Positions 1 through 5,110 of a stretch of DNA of 8,042 nucleotides are shown here, piece by piece (the first letter of the stretch is position 1; each line of letters begins with the position of its first letter). The notes under the pieces were generated by a model. It searched no databases and was not told where the DNA came from. It saw only the letters and a program-made list of their open reading frames with translations. The position numbers and the translations under genes are program-made. Origin of the DNA: Sulfuricella sp. (GTDB lineage: Bacteria; Pseudomonadota; Gammaproteobacteria; Burkholderiales; Sulfuricellaceae); contig JAIOJM010000256.1 of assembly GCA_019911785.1 (NCBI GenBank), positions 1-8,042 on the forward strand, in the 5' to 3' direction.

Positions 1-180
1 GCGCAGGTGCGAAACCACCAGCATCCGCGCTGCTTCCACATCGTTGTCGCGCTTCAGCCGCAGCGCCAGTTCGTGCTCTTCCTCGGCGCTCAGCACCGGC
101 ATCGCCTTGACCGACTGGATATAGCTCTCCAGACTGCCGACCGCGGAAGGAATGGAGATGGCTAACAAAGCATTCGTCAT
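1..180 (-). CDS. rpoH: RNA polymerase sigma-32 (heat-shock sigma factor), N-terminal part
   Basis: This is the first 60 codons of sigma-32, which directs RNA polymerase to heat-shock promoters (chaperones and proteases). The protein begins MTNALLAISIPSAVGSLESY and continues with the region 1.2-type stretch LSAEEEHELALRLKRDND and then AARMLVVSHLR, all typical of RpoH. The rest lies beyond the left edge. The start is fixed by a GGAGGA ribosome-binding site at 189-194, 8 nt upstream of the ATG. The apparent mRNA leader from the proximal promoter is only about 18 nt, so the long structured thermosensor known from E. coli rpoH is not present in the same form. Control seems to be transcriptional, through a CIRCE operator. 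Proteobacterial rpoH often directly follows ftsX; here an acyltransferase gene and a plus-strand gene lie between them. The identification is secure. Confidence 0.95.
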   Translation of the reverse strand, partial: MTNALLAISIPSAVGSLESYIQSVKAMPVLSAEEEHELALRLKRDNDVEAARMLVVSHLR

Positions 181-188
181 GAAATTAT

Positions 189-194
189 TCCTCC
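189..194 (-). promoter_or_regulatory. Ribosome-binding site of rpoH
   Basis: GGAGGA on the minus strand, 8 nt before the rpoH ATG. It is a near-perfect anti-16S match and decides the start codon. Confidence 0.85.
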
Positions 195-204
195 AATTTT
201 TTTG

Positions 205-234
205 ATTCTAGCACTCGGGGAATGAGAGTGCCAA
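205..234 (-). promoter_or_regulatory. Proximal sigma70-type promoter of rpoH
   Basis: On the minus strand a -35 box TTGGCA (234-229) and a -10 box TAGAAT (210-205) each match the consensus at 5 of 6 positions and are 18 nt apart. Transcription would begin near position 198, just ahead of the ribosome-binding site. The promoter lies within the CIRCE inverted repeat, so a bound HrcA repressor would cover both boxes. The start site is inferred. Confidence 0.65.
208..234. promoter_or_regulatory. CIRCE operator (HrcA-binding inverted repeat)
   Basis: The sequence is CTAGCACTC, a 9-nt spacer, then GAGTGCCAA. The CIRCE consensus is TTAGCACTC-N9-GAGTGCTAA, so each arm matches at 8 of 9 positions and the spacer length is exact. 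CIRCE is the binding site of the HrcA repressor, which is released on heat shock, and is best known in front of groESL and dnaK. Its position over the -35 and -10 boxes of rpoH implies that HrcA controls the heat-shock sigma factor itself. Overlap with the promoter is seen; repression is inferred. Confidence 0.85.
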
Positions 235-236
235 AT

Positions 237-291
237 AGTCGGGAAAGTTCGGCGCATTCAATCCGCCGTGCGATAGAGGAAATTCCCGACT
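237..291. repeat. Nested inverted repeat upstream of the rpoH promoter
   Basis: A perfect 9-nt inverted repeat, AGTCGGGAA (237-245) and TTCCCGACT (283-291), encloses a smaller one, CGGCG (250-254) and CGCCG (264-268). It lies between the two candidate rpoH promoters. Neither side has a T-tract, so it is not a standard intrinsic terminator. It could be a second operator, a weak terminator for the acyltransferase transcript, or an RNA structure in a longer rpoH leader. Confidence 0.45.
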
Positions 292-301
292 GGCGTTGTC
301 A

Positions 302-331
302 ACTATACTGATTCATGGCTATATTAGTCAA
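302..331 (-). promoter_or_regulatory. Candidate distal promoter for rpoH
   Basis: On the minus strand TTGACT (331-326) and TATAGT (307-302) are 18 nt apart and each match the sigma70 consensus at 5 of 6 positions. It reads toward rpoH and would give a leader of about 115 nt containing the 237-291 hairpin and the CIRCE site. The region is AT-rich, so a chance match is possible. A plus-strand pair (TTGTCA at 296-301, TATATT at 320-325) is also present but has no gene to serve. Confidence 0.4.
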
Positions 332-404
332 CAATTATATTTAAGAGGTTTGTTCTGGGCTGAATGTTTTTGGACCCTTCAATTTCAGTCGATCGTGCTG
401 CGCC

Positions 405-1511
405 TTAGCCAATCCTCAGCGCGACGAGCAAGCCCGTTGTCACGAATCCTGCCGGCAGCAACAAGTGCACCCTGTTCGTGAGCGGCAGGCTTTCGACCCA
501 TCTAAAAAACAGGGCACCACCCATGATGCTGATGCAGAAGGCCAAAACCAGCCCGAAGGAACCGATGGCCGGCTGATGCGGGAAAAAGCGGAAGAATGTC
601 GCGTTGACAATCAGGCTCAGGGGGAAGTGAACAAGGAATATGGAGTAGGAAATGCGCCCGAGATAAGTCAGGAAATTCGGCGCGGGCCAGTGATTGAGGG
701 CGCCATATTGCCTGGCCAGCCCCAGCATCAGCATTACCACGCCCGCAACCGCGACCCGGGGGCGGAAATCCACCAGCAAGGCGGCCATCACCAGCATGCC
801 CAGCAACGCGAGCCAGAAGGTGCGGTGCGGCCTGTTCGAAGCCCAATAGCTCAACACCCCGAGACCGTATGATCCGAAAAAATAGAAAGCGGTTTCATCC
901 CAGGATTCATTCCGGTTGAACACGAAGAGCGAGGCCATGGTTAAGCCCGCAATCAGAACCGGCGCAGTGGCCTTCAGCTTCGGATAGCGGCGCTCGATCA
1001 GCCCGGATAGCCAGAGCAAGGCCACGGCAAGGGCAAACAACTGAAAATCGATCGCCACATACCAGACGCCCGCTGACAGGGCTTCCTGATCAAGCAGGCC
1101 CTGGAGCAAAAACGCATGAGCCAGAAGCTGGAGGAGATCAGGTGCGTCGGGAATGGAGTCGTGCACCATCCAGCCCCTTGCCAGCTCCGCACATCCGATC
1201 GCCAGGGTTAACGCGGCAAGATACGGCATGGCCAGTCGAACGTAGCGCCGTTTAATGGCCTGAACCGGGTCGGTGACGAGCGATGCTCCACACGGCGCCA
1301 GTTTTCCGGCCAGCAAAAAGCCCGCTACGACAAAAAAAACCTGAACCGCCATCCTGCCGTACTCGTAAAGCCAGTCGATCAGGCCGGGAATCAGCGGGTA
1401 GGCCAAATCCGACATGGGGCCGTAGAACGCCAGGTGATGCGATACAATCAGCAGGCAGGCGATGGCCTTGAGTGCATCCACAAGAGGCATTCTCGAAACA
1501 TCAGTACGCAT
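405..1511 (-). CDS. Acyltransferase-3 family membrane protein (OafA/YrhL-like)
   Basis: A 368-residue polytopic inner-membrane protein of the acyltransferase-3 family. These enzymes move acetyl or other acyl groups onto surface sugars such as O-antigen, capsule or peptidoglycan. Family features are visible in order: a short cytoplasmic start followed by the first membrane helix ending in the HH pair (residues 25-26, SHHLAFYG), a second helix with FFVVAGFLLAG (59-69), the conserved arginines KRRYVRL (87-93), GVWYVAIDFQLF (148-159), and the late motif YLGRISYSIFLVHFP (283-297). About ten hydrophobic segments are present, without the extra SGNH domain of OafA-type fusions. The start is uncertain: the ATG at 1511 has no clear ribosome-binding site, and Met8 is a possible alternative. 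No glycan-synthesis genes are nearby, so the substrate cannot be named. It is divergent from the Tgl-like gene. Confidence 0.85.
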   Translation of the reverse strand: MRTDVSRMPLVDALKAIACLLIVSHHLAFYGPMSDLAYPLIPGLIDWLYEYGRMAVQVFFVVAGFLLAGKLAPCGASLVTDPVQAIKRRYVRLAMPYLAALTLAIGCAELARGWMVHDSIPDAPDLLQLLAHAFLLQGLLDQEALSAGVWYVAIDFQLFALAVALLWLSGLIERRYPKLKATAPVLIAGLTMASLFVFNRNESWDETAFYFFGSYGLGVLSYWASNRPHRTFWLALLGMLVMAALLVDFRPRVAVAGVVMLMLGLARQYGALNHWPAPNFLTYLGRISYSIFLVHFPLSLIVNATFFRFFPHQPAIGSFGLVLAFCISIMGGALFFRWVESLPLTNRVHLLLPAGFVTTGLLVALRIG

Positions 1512-1533
1512 CGGCTTATGTCATTCGGTGTTA

Positions 1534-1562
1534 TCGGCAAGGCGCCGTGAGGGACGTATAAT
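1534..1562 (+). promoter_or_regulatory. Candidate promoter of the Tgl-like gene, with a back-to-back minus-strand signal
   Basis: A perfect -10 hexamer TATAAT (1557-1562) is preceded, 17 nt upstream, by TCGGCA (1534-1539), which matches the -35 consensus at 4 of 6 positions. The start site would fall near 1569, giving a leader of about 115 nt before the ATG at 1686. The same bases read on the other strand give TATTAT (1563-1558) with a weak TTGGGC 17 nt upstream, which could serve the divergent acyltransferase gene. Activity is inferred. Confidence 0.45.
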
Positions 1563-1575
1563 ACACCTCGTAGCG

Positions 1576-1664
1576 GACTCGCCCAACGGGTGAACCTGTT
1601 GCAGCAACGGAGTCGCCGGCCTTGAGGCCGGGTGGATGGCCTCCTTACTGGGGGGGCGAGTTTT
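1576..1664 (+). promoter_or_regulatory. Structured 5' leader with two mutually exclusive pairings
   Basis: Within the predicted leader, ACTCGCCC (1577-1584) can pair perfectly with GGGCGAGT (1654-1661), a stem followed directly by Ts to 1664. The same left arm can instead pair as GACTC (1576-1580) with GAGTC (1610-1614). Inside are a strong hairpin, CCGGCC-TTGA-GGCCGG (1616-1631), and a smaller one, GTTG-CAG-CAAC (1598-1608). Competing stems upstream of a start codon are what a switch or attenuator would look like, but the sequence fits no riboswitch class I recognise. GC-rich DNA can give such pairings by chance. Confidence 0.35.
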
Positions 1665-1685
1665 CAAGCGTGAAAGGAAGTAGGG

Positions 1686-2831
1686 ATGACCGGTGCGACC
1701 AATTCGCCTGACCCGCGCCTCGGCGGGATTTATATCCAGGGGACGACGGCACAGGACATGGAAGCGGCACGACGGAGTGTCCTGGATCAACTCGGTGCAC
1801 TCGGCCTCGATCAGTATGTGAAGACGACTGACGAAGCGGATGTCGGTCGCCTCTGCATCAGGTTCCGGCTGCGTGAAGAGCTCGCCAGCGAGTGGGCGCC
1901 AGGCGGCGATACGATAGAGTTGTGCCAGAAGCTCAATCTCGACACCCAGGGCAATTCCAGCGATCTCGAACGGGAAATCCTGCTGGCCATGCTGCTGAGC
2001 CCCATTGCGTTTGAGTTTCCCAGCCATCAAGAACTCGCGTCGGCGGTTCGCATCAGGAAAAACATCGTCGAGGCGGCGCGCGGGACTGCGCTGGCCTTTC
2101 ACACGACCGAGGCTGAACGGCCGGCGGATTACTGGACTTATGCCAAGGGCCGCGGATTCACGATTCTGCCCGGCAAGTCCCTGATCACGGCGCTGCAAAA
2201 AGCGACCCAGCCTGGCGTGTCGGGCGAGCTATACTCATTTTCCTGTTACCGGGCGACCGAGTACGTCATTCTGCTCGGCATCGCGCAGGAATTGATGACC
2301 TGCAACCCCGAACTGTTTCGCGAGTTGCAACGGCAGTGGGAAACCCGGGCAATCATGTCGGCCGAATTCCACGAGGTCTTTCTGCGCGAGTACGGTTCCA
2401 TGAGCGAACCCCTGCCGGTGAAGTATTACGTTCCCGGAGATCGGCTCTGGTTTCGCAACCCTGACGATAATTCCTCCGACGTGACGGGATATGAGGGGTC
2501 GTGGGTGTTCTACCTCGGTTGCGGCTTGTTCACAAATTTCTGGAAGCGGGACAAACCGTACACGCTGACGTCGAAGTGCCTGGAGTTGTTTCACTGGCGG
2601 AACGCGACCTATCGGGATCAGGCCGGCGAGCTGCAGATCGACGAGACGGTCGTTGAACAGCGGGTGCGAAGCTCGATGAATGACCCGGCAGAGGTCGAGC
2701 GCATCCTCGGAATCATGCTGCGGCTCCGGGAGCCGAAAGGCGTGTACGCCGGTGGCTGCATCGATACCTCTCGCGAGTACCCGCGCTGGGTTTGCCCGGG
2801 CACGTCCGACATGGTGTTGCCCGGCCATTGA
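1686..2831 (+). CDS. Tgl-like protein (bacterial spore-coat transglutaminase family), divergent catalytic residues
   Basis: A 381-residue soluble protein without signal peptide or membrane segment. From memory of Bacillus subtilis Tgl (protein-glutamine gamma-glutamyltransferase, 245 residues), the central part aligns collinearly. FPSHQELASAVRIRKNIVEA (111-130) matches the Tgl block with ELKLRMNIVAAA. ELYSFSCYRATEYVI (181-195) matches the block around the catalytic Cys116. GDRLWFRNP (251-259) matches GDCLYFKNP, and YEGSWVFYLG (269-278) matches WRGENVILLG. Tgl cross-links proteins through glutamine-lysine bonds. Cys187 keeps the nucleophile position, but Glu115, Glu187 and His200 of Tgl are Ser186, Ser272 and Asn284 here, so normal transglutaminase activity is doubtful. 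About 100 extra N-terminal and 70 extra C-terminal residues are unassigned. AAGGAAG about 5 nt before the ATG supports the start. It is convergent with ftsX. Family membership is probable; function is unknown. Confidence 0.65.
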   Translation: MTGATNSPDPRLGGIYIQGTTAQDMEAARRSVLDQLGALGLDQYVKTTDEADVGRLCIRFRLREELASEWAPGGDTIELCQKLNLDTQGNSSDLEREILLAMLLSPIAFEFPSHQELASAVRIRKNIVEAARGTALAFHTTEAERPADYWTYAKGRGFTILPGKSLITALQKATQPGVSGELYSFSCYRATEYVILLGIAQELMTCNPELFRELQRQWETRAIMSAEFHEVFLREYGSMSEPLPVKYYVPGDRLWFRNPDDNSSDVTGYEGSWVFYLGCGLFTNFWKRDKPYTLTSKCLELFHWRNATYRDQAGELQIDETVVEQRVRSSMNDPAEVERILGIMLRLREPKGVYAGGCIDTSREYPRWVCPGTSDMVLPGH

Positions 2832-2866
2832 ACCCGTAAAACTTGGGCGCCGGCCGTAGCGGCGGA

Positions 2867-3787
2867 TCAGCCAGCGCTTGCGCCAGCCTCGATCCGGCGT
2901 AAATGCCTTCCCACCGCCAGAAATGCGCCGAGCCAGCCGAGCAGGGAGGCGAACAGCAGCAGGCCGAGTATATCGCTGGTGCCTAGGGGTAGCAGGCTAA
3001 ATTGCGCGGCGTAGAGTTTTGCCAGGTCGGCTATGCCGACGTTGAGCAGATGCAGGCCAAGACTGACGATGAGCCAGGCGGCGAGGCCGCCGCCCAAGCC
3101 CTGAAGTACTCCATGGTAAAGGAAGGGGCGGCGGATGAAGGCATCGGTCGCACCGATCAGCGTGCTGATCTCGATTTCTTCGCGCCGTGACAGGATTTGC
3201 AGGCGGATGGTATTGCTGGTGATTACCACCAGGGCAAAACCGAGCAGGACGGCAAGAATCAGGGTGACATCGCGGCCGAGGCGCAGCATGGCGTTAAGGC
3301 GCTCTGCCCAGGCTGTGTCCAGCAGTACCTTGTCCACTTTGGGCGACTTCGCCAGATCCTTGCGCAGGTTTTCGAGCTCATCCGGGTTGATGCTTTTGGG
3401 TTCGATCACGAAGGCGTCCGGCAGCGGGTTCCGTTCCAGTCCCGCCGCCACGTCGACAAGCCCCGTGCTTTGCAGCAGCTCCTTCAACGCCTGGTCGCGC
3501 TGGATGAAGCGGAATTGTTCGATGGCATTGAGCTCCTTCAGCCGCGACTCGACCTGCCTGGCGCTGTCGGCATCTGCGCCGGGGGACAGGAACACGGTGA
3601 TCTGGGGCTCCAGTCTGACGTTGCCGGCAACAACCTTGATGTTTTCGATCAGCGAATACAGGCCAAGCGGCAGGCTGAGCGTGACGCCAAAGACGATCAC
3701 GGCAAGCAGGCTGGAAAAAGGCGCATGGGCGAAGCGGCCGAGGATCAGCCCCAGGGCGAGGCGGTGTTGGCTGAGCCAGTTCATCAT
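2867..3787 (-). CDS. ftsX: Cell division protein FtsX (ABC transporter-like permease subunit)
   Basis: FtsX is the inner-membrane partner of the FtsE ATPase. The complex sits at the divisome and, rather than transporting a substrate, activates peptidoglycan hydrolases through its periplasmic domain. The 306 residues show the expected layout: a cytoplasmic start, TM1 about 25-47, a periplasmic domain about 50-170 (including LEPQITVFLSPG), TM2 about 173-192, the cytoplasmic loop SRREEIEISTLIGATDAFIRRPFLYHG (residues 200-226, the conserved FtsX signature), TM3 about 222-249 and TM4 about 272-293. The ATG overlaps the ftsE stop by 4 nt (ATGA, 3784-3787), implying translational coupling. Met1 and Met2 are adjacent, so the exact first codon is ambiguous by one. 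The gene ends 35 nt from the convergent Tgl-like gene. The identification is firm. Confidence 0.95.
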   Translation of the reverse strand: MMNWLSQHRLALGLILGRFAHAPFSSLLAVIVFGVTLSLPLGLYSLIENIKVVAGNVRLEPQITVFLSPGADADSARQVESRLKELNAIEQFRFIQRDQALKELLQSTGLVDVAAGLERNPLPDAFVIEPKSINPDELENLRKDLAKSPKVDKVLLDTAWAERLNAMLRLGRDVTLILAVLLGFALVVITSNTIRLQILSRREEIEISTLIGATDAFIRRPFLYHGVLQGLGGGLAAWLIVSLGLHLLNVGIADLAKLYAAQFSLLPLGTSDILGLLLFASLLGWLGAFLAVGRHLRRIEAGASAG

Positions 3788-4434
3788 ATTAGCTCTCCCT
3801 GCTTCAGGTGTAACACCCGGCTGCTGTAGCGTGCGATCAGCGACTCGTCATGGGTGGCGATCAGGAGGGTGACGCCCACCTGGTTGAAGGATTTGAACAT
3901 CTCCATGATTTCGCCGGCATACTCGGCGTCGAGATTGCCGGTCGGCTCGTCGGCCAGCACGATGGCCGGGCGGTTGACGATAGCCCGAGCCACGCACAGG
4001 CGCTGCTGCTCGCCGCCGGAAAGGGAAATCGGGTTCGCCTTTTCCAGTCCCAGCAGTTTTACCTTGTCAAGTGCGGCGCGGGCGCGCTTCATGCTCTCGG
4101 CGCGCGGCAGACCGGCGATATCCAGCGGCAGGATGACGTTTTCCAGCACGTTGCGGTCGTAGAGCAGTTTGTGGTCCTGGAAGATCAGGCCGAAGTTGCG
4201 GCGCAGGAAGGGAACGGCGCTGCTGCGCAACTTGCCGCTGTTCTGCCCGCTCACCACCACGCTGCCGGACGAGGGCTTCTCGATTGCGGCCACCAGTTTC
4301 AGCAAGGTGCTCTTGCCGGCGCCGGTCGGCCCGGTGATGAATGCCATCTCGCCGGGCGCTATGGTGAAGCTGAGATTTTTCAGCGCCTCATGGCCGCCGG
4401 GGTAGCGTTTGTAGACTTGGCTGAATGAGATCAT
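3784..4434 (-). CDS. ftsE: Cell division ATP-binding protein FtsE
   Basis: A 216-residue ABC ATPase of the usual FtsE length that powers conformational change in FtsX at the septum. All nucleotide-binding motifs are intact: Walker A GPTGAGKST (35-43), Q-loop FQD (85-87), signature LSGGEQQR (138-145), Walker B IVLADEP with Glu163 (158-164), and the switch histidine in ATHD (193-196). The start MISFSQVYKRYPGG is typical of FtsE. The stop overlaps the ftsX start (ATGA). The start also overlaps, again by ATGA, the stop of a 23-codon remnant upstream, so translation may now be coupled to the DUF433/toxin-remnant transcript. The ftsY gene, normally just upstream, is about 3.3 kb away. No convincing ribosome-binding site was found within the few bases before the ATG (ACAACACCA), which makes coupling more plausible. 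Confidence 0.95.
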   Translation of the reverse strand: MISFSQVYKRYPGGHEALKNLSFTIAPGEMAFITGPTGAGKSTLLKLVAAIEKPSSGSVVVSGQNSGKLRSSAVPFLRRNFGLIFQDHKLLYDRNVLENVILPLDIAGLPRAESMKRARAALDKVKLLGLEKANPISLSGGEQQRLCVARAIVNRPAIVLADEPTGNLDAEYAGEIMEMFKSFNQVGVTLLIATHDESLIARYSSRVLHLKQGELI

Positions 4435-4502
4435 TGGTGTTGTTTCATTGCGAGCATGCGCGCCGGTGCCGGAGGCAACTGCGCTTCAACGATAAAGCGC
4501 AT
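4431..4502 (-). pseudogene. Truncated DUF5615 (PIN-like) toxin remnant, 23 codons
   Basis: Directly after the DUF433 gene, overlapping its stop as TGATG, an ATG opens a 23-codon frame beginning MRFIVEAQLPPAPARML and ending at a TGA that overlaps the ftsE ATG. The opening matches the family start of DUF5615 proteins (MKFLVDAQLPPALARWL-like), the predicted PIN-fold nucleases that DUF433 antitoxins usually accompany; this comparison is from memory. A full toxin is about 110-120 residues, so roughly four fifths, including most of the acidic catalytic residues, is missing. The upstream order antitoxin-toxin and the overlap are as in intact modules, so a deletion joining the toxin start to ftsE is the simplest reading. 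The short peptide might still be translated and help ribosomes reach ftsE. Confidence 0.65.
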
Positions 4503-4726
4503 CAAGTGGCTTTAAGAACGGGGCGGCCGGTTTGGCGTGCCGCAAACTCCAAGGCGGCGGCGATGTCCTCGGACTCCAAATAGGGATGGTCATCAAGAAT
4601 CGTTTCCCTGGAAACTTCGGTTGCCAGCAAATCCGGAATGTCCTTGACGCAAATGCGCAAGCCGCGAATGCACGGCCTGCCGCCGCATTGATTGGGATTG
4701 ATTGTGATGCGGTCCAGATGACCCAT
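4502..4726 (-). CDS. DUF433 family antitoxin-like protein
   Basis: A 74-residue protein with the DUF433 hallmarks: an N-terminal DRITINPNQCGGRPCIRGLRI segment (residues 5-25, with the conserved G-x-P-C-I-R-G core), then a helical half DIPDLLATEVSRETILDDHPYLESEDIAAALEFAA. DUF433 proteins are small helix-turn-helix-like proteins, commonly found as the antitoxin of DUF5615 PIN-like toxins. I chose the ATG at 4726, because AGGA lies about 8 nt upstream. The longer frame begins with a GTG at 4741 that itself overlaps this ribosome-binding site. A -10-like TATAAT lies on the minus strand at 4762-4757. The toxin partner survives only as a stub, so this is now an orphan antitoxin, possibly still repressing or driving a transcript that continues into ftsEX. 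Confidence 0.8.
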   Translation of the reverse strand: MGHLDRITINPNQCGGRPCIRGLRICVKDIPDLLATEVSRETILDDHPYLESEDIAAALEFAARQTGRPVLKAT

Positions 4727-4756
4727 GTTGGCTTCCTGCACGTCGAATTATTCTGG

Positions 4757-4762
4757 ATTATA
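4757..4762 (-). promoter_or_regulatory. Candidate -10 box for the DUF433 gene (and possibly ftsEX)
   Basis: A perfect TATAAT on the minus strand, 30 nt before the chosen ATG. The best -35 candidate about 18 nt upstream (TCGGCA) is weak, so a regulator or another promoter may be needed. A transcript from here would run through DUF433 and the toxin stub into ftsE and ftsX. Confidence 0.4.
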
Positions 4763-4920
4763 GACTCAACACGATGTTTTGCCGATACTCTACATAAGTG
4801 CCAAAAGCTGCCGCTCACCATTTTTGAGGGGCGAAAAGGCCATTGCAATTCCTGCGGCGTCCAAATAAAGTTCCTTGGAATTGAGAAATAACGACAACCT
4901 GGAGCATAATTTTCCCATTA

Positions 4921-4948
4921 CATGATCGAAGCTTGATAAGCTTTCATG
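4921..4948. repeat. Inverted repeat upstream of the secretion-ATPase gene
   Basis: CATGA, a 3-nt bulge TCG, AAGCTT, loop GAT, AAGCTT, then TCATG form an imperfect dyad. It could be a transcription-factor site or a short hairpin. It lies about 165 nt before the ATPase start and has no T-tract of its own. Confidence 0.35.
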
Positions 4949-5100
4949 GGTTTTCAAACCGTCGGAGCCCAAGCGCGATTCTGCGGTTGTCTAATATTTC
5001 CCTCGCAAATCGGCATCGGGGTATGCGCTGAGCCGATTCAAACAATTTGTTGCTGATCGCCGCGGCTCCCGGCTTTGTCGGGGATACTTAACTCGCTGCA

Positions 5101-5105
5101 AGGAG
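5101..5105 (+). promoter_or_regulatory. Ribosome-binding site that fixes the ATPase start
   Basis: AGGAG (AAGGAG including position 5100) lies 5 nt before the ATG at 5111. This favours 5111 over the in-frame upstream start at 5075. Confidence 0.8.
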
Positions 5106-5110
5106 TCCAC

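Larger units (their letters stand above)
4763..5110. other. Divergent intergenic region, AT-richer than the flanking core genes
   Basis: About 350 nt between the DUF433 promoter and the secretion-ATPase gene. I see no convincing gene here. A 60-codon minus-strand frame at 4790-4972 has no recognisable family and no ribosome-binding site that I could make out. The region contains a dyad, AAGCTT-GAT-AAGCTT (4929-4943), flanked by CATGA (4921-4925) and TCATG (4944-4948). A clear -35/-10 pair for the plus-strand gene was not found. Confidence 0.5.

Noticed and set aside
1581..1661. Possible integron attC site (GCCCAAC fits the RYYYAAC core)
   Set aside because: No matching GTTRRRY core at a suitable distance downstream, and no integrase or cassette features.
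1576..1664. A c-di-GMP (GEMM), cobalamin or mini-ykkC riboswitch
   Set aside because: The conserved unpaired bases of these classes are absent; only general hairpin structure is present.
1521..2198. A 225-codon minus-strand frame opposite the Tgl-like gene
   Set aside because: Arginine- and proline-rich with no family resemblance; it is the antisense frame of a gene that has clear homology blocks and a ribosome-binding site.
2235..2828. A 197-codon minus-strand frame
   Set aside because: Entirely opposite the Tgl-like gene, with no recognisable motif or start signal; a shadow of GC-rich coding sequence.
2832..2866. Terminator between the convergent Tgl-like gene and ftsX
   Set aside because: Only a 4-bp GCCG/CGGC pairing and a short TTTT; too weak to call.
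3135..3872. A 245-codon plus-strand frame opposite ftsX and ftsE
   Set aside because: Serine- and arginine-rich low-complexity translation, antisense to two firmly identified genes.
4790..4972. A 60-codon minus-strand frame in the DUF433-ATPase spacer
   Set aside because: No recognisable family and no clear ribosome-binding site; it could be a decayed fragment but cannot be supported as a gene.
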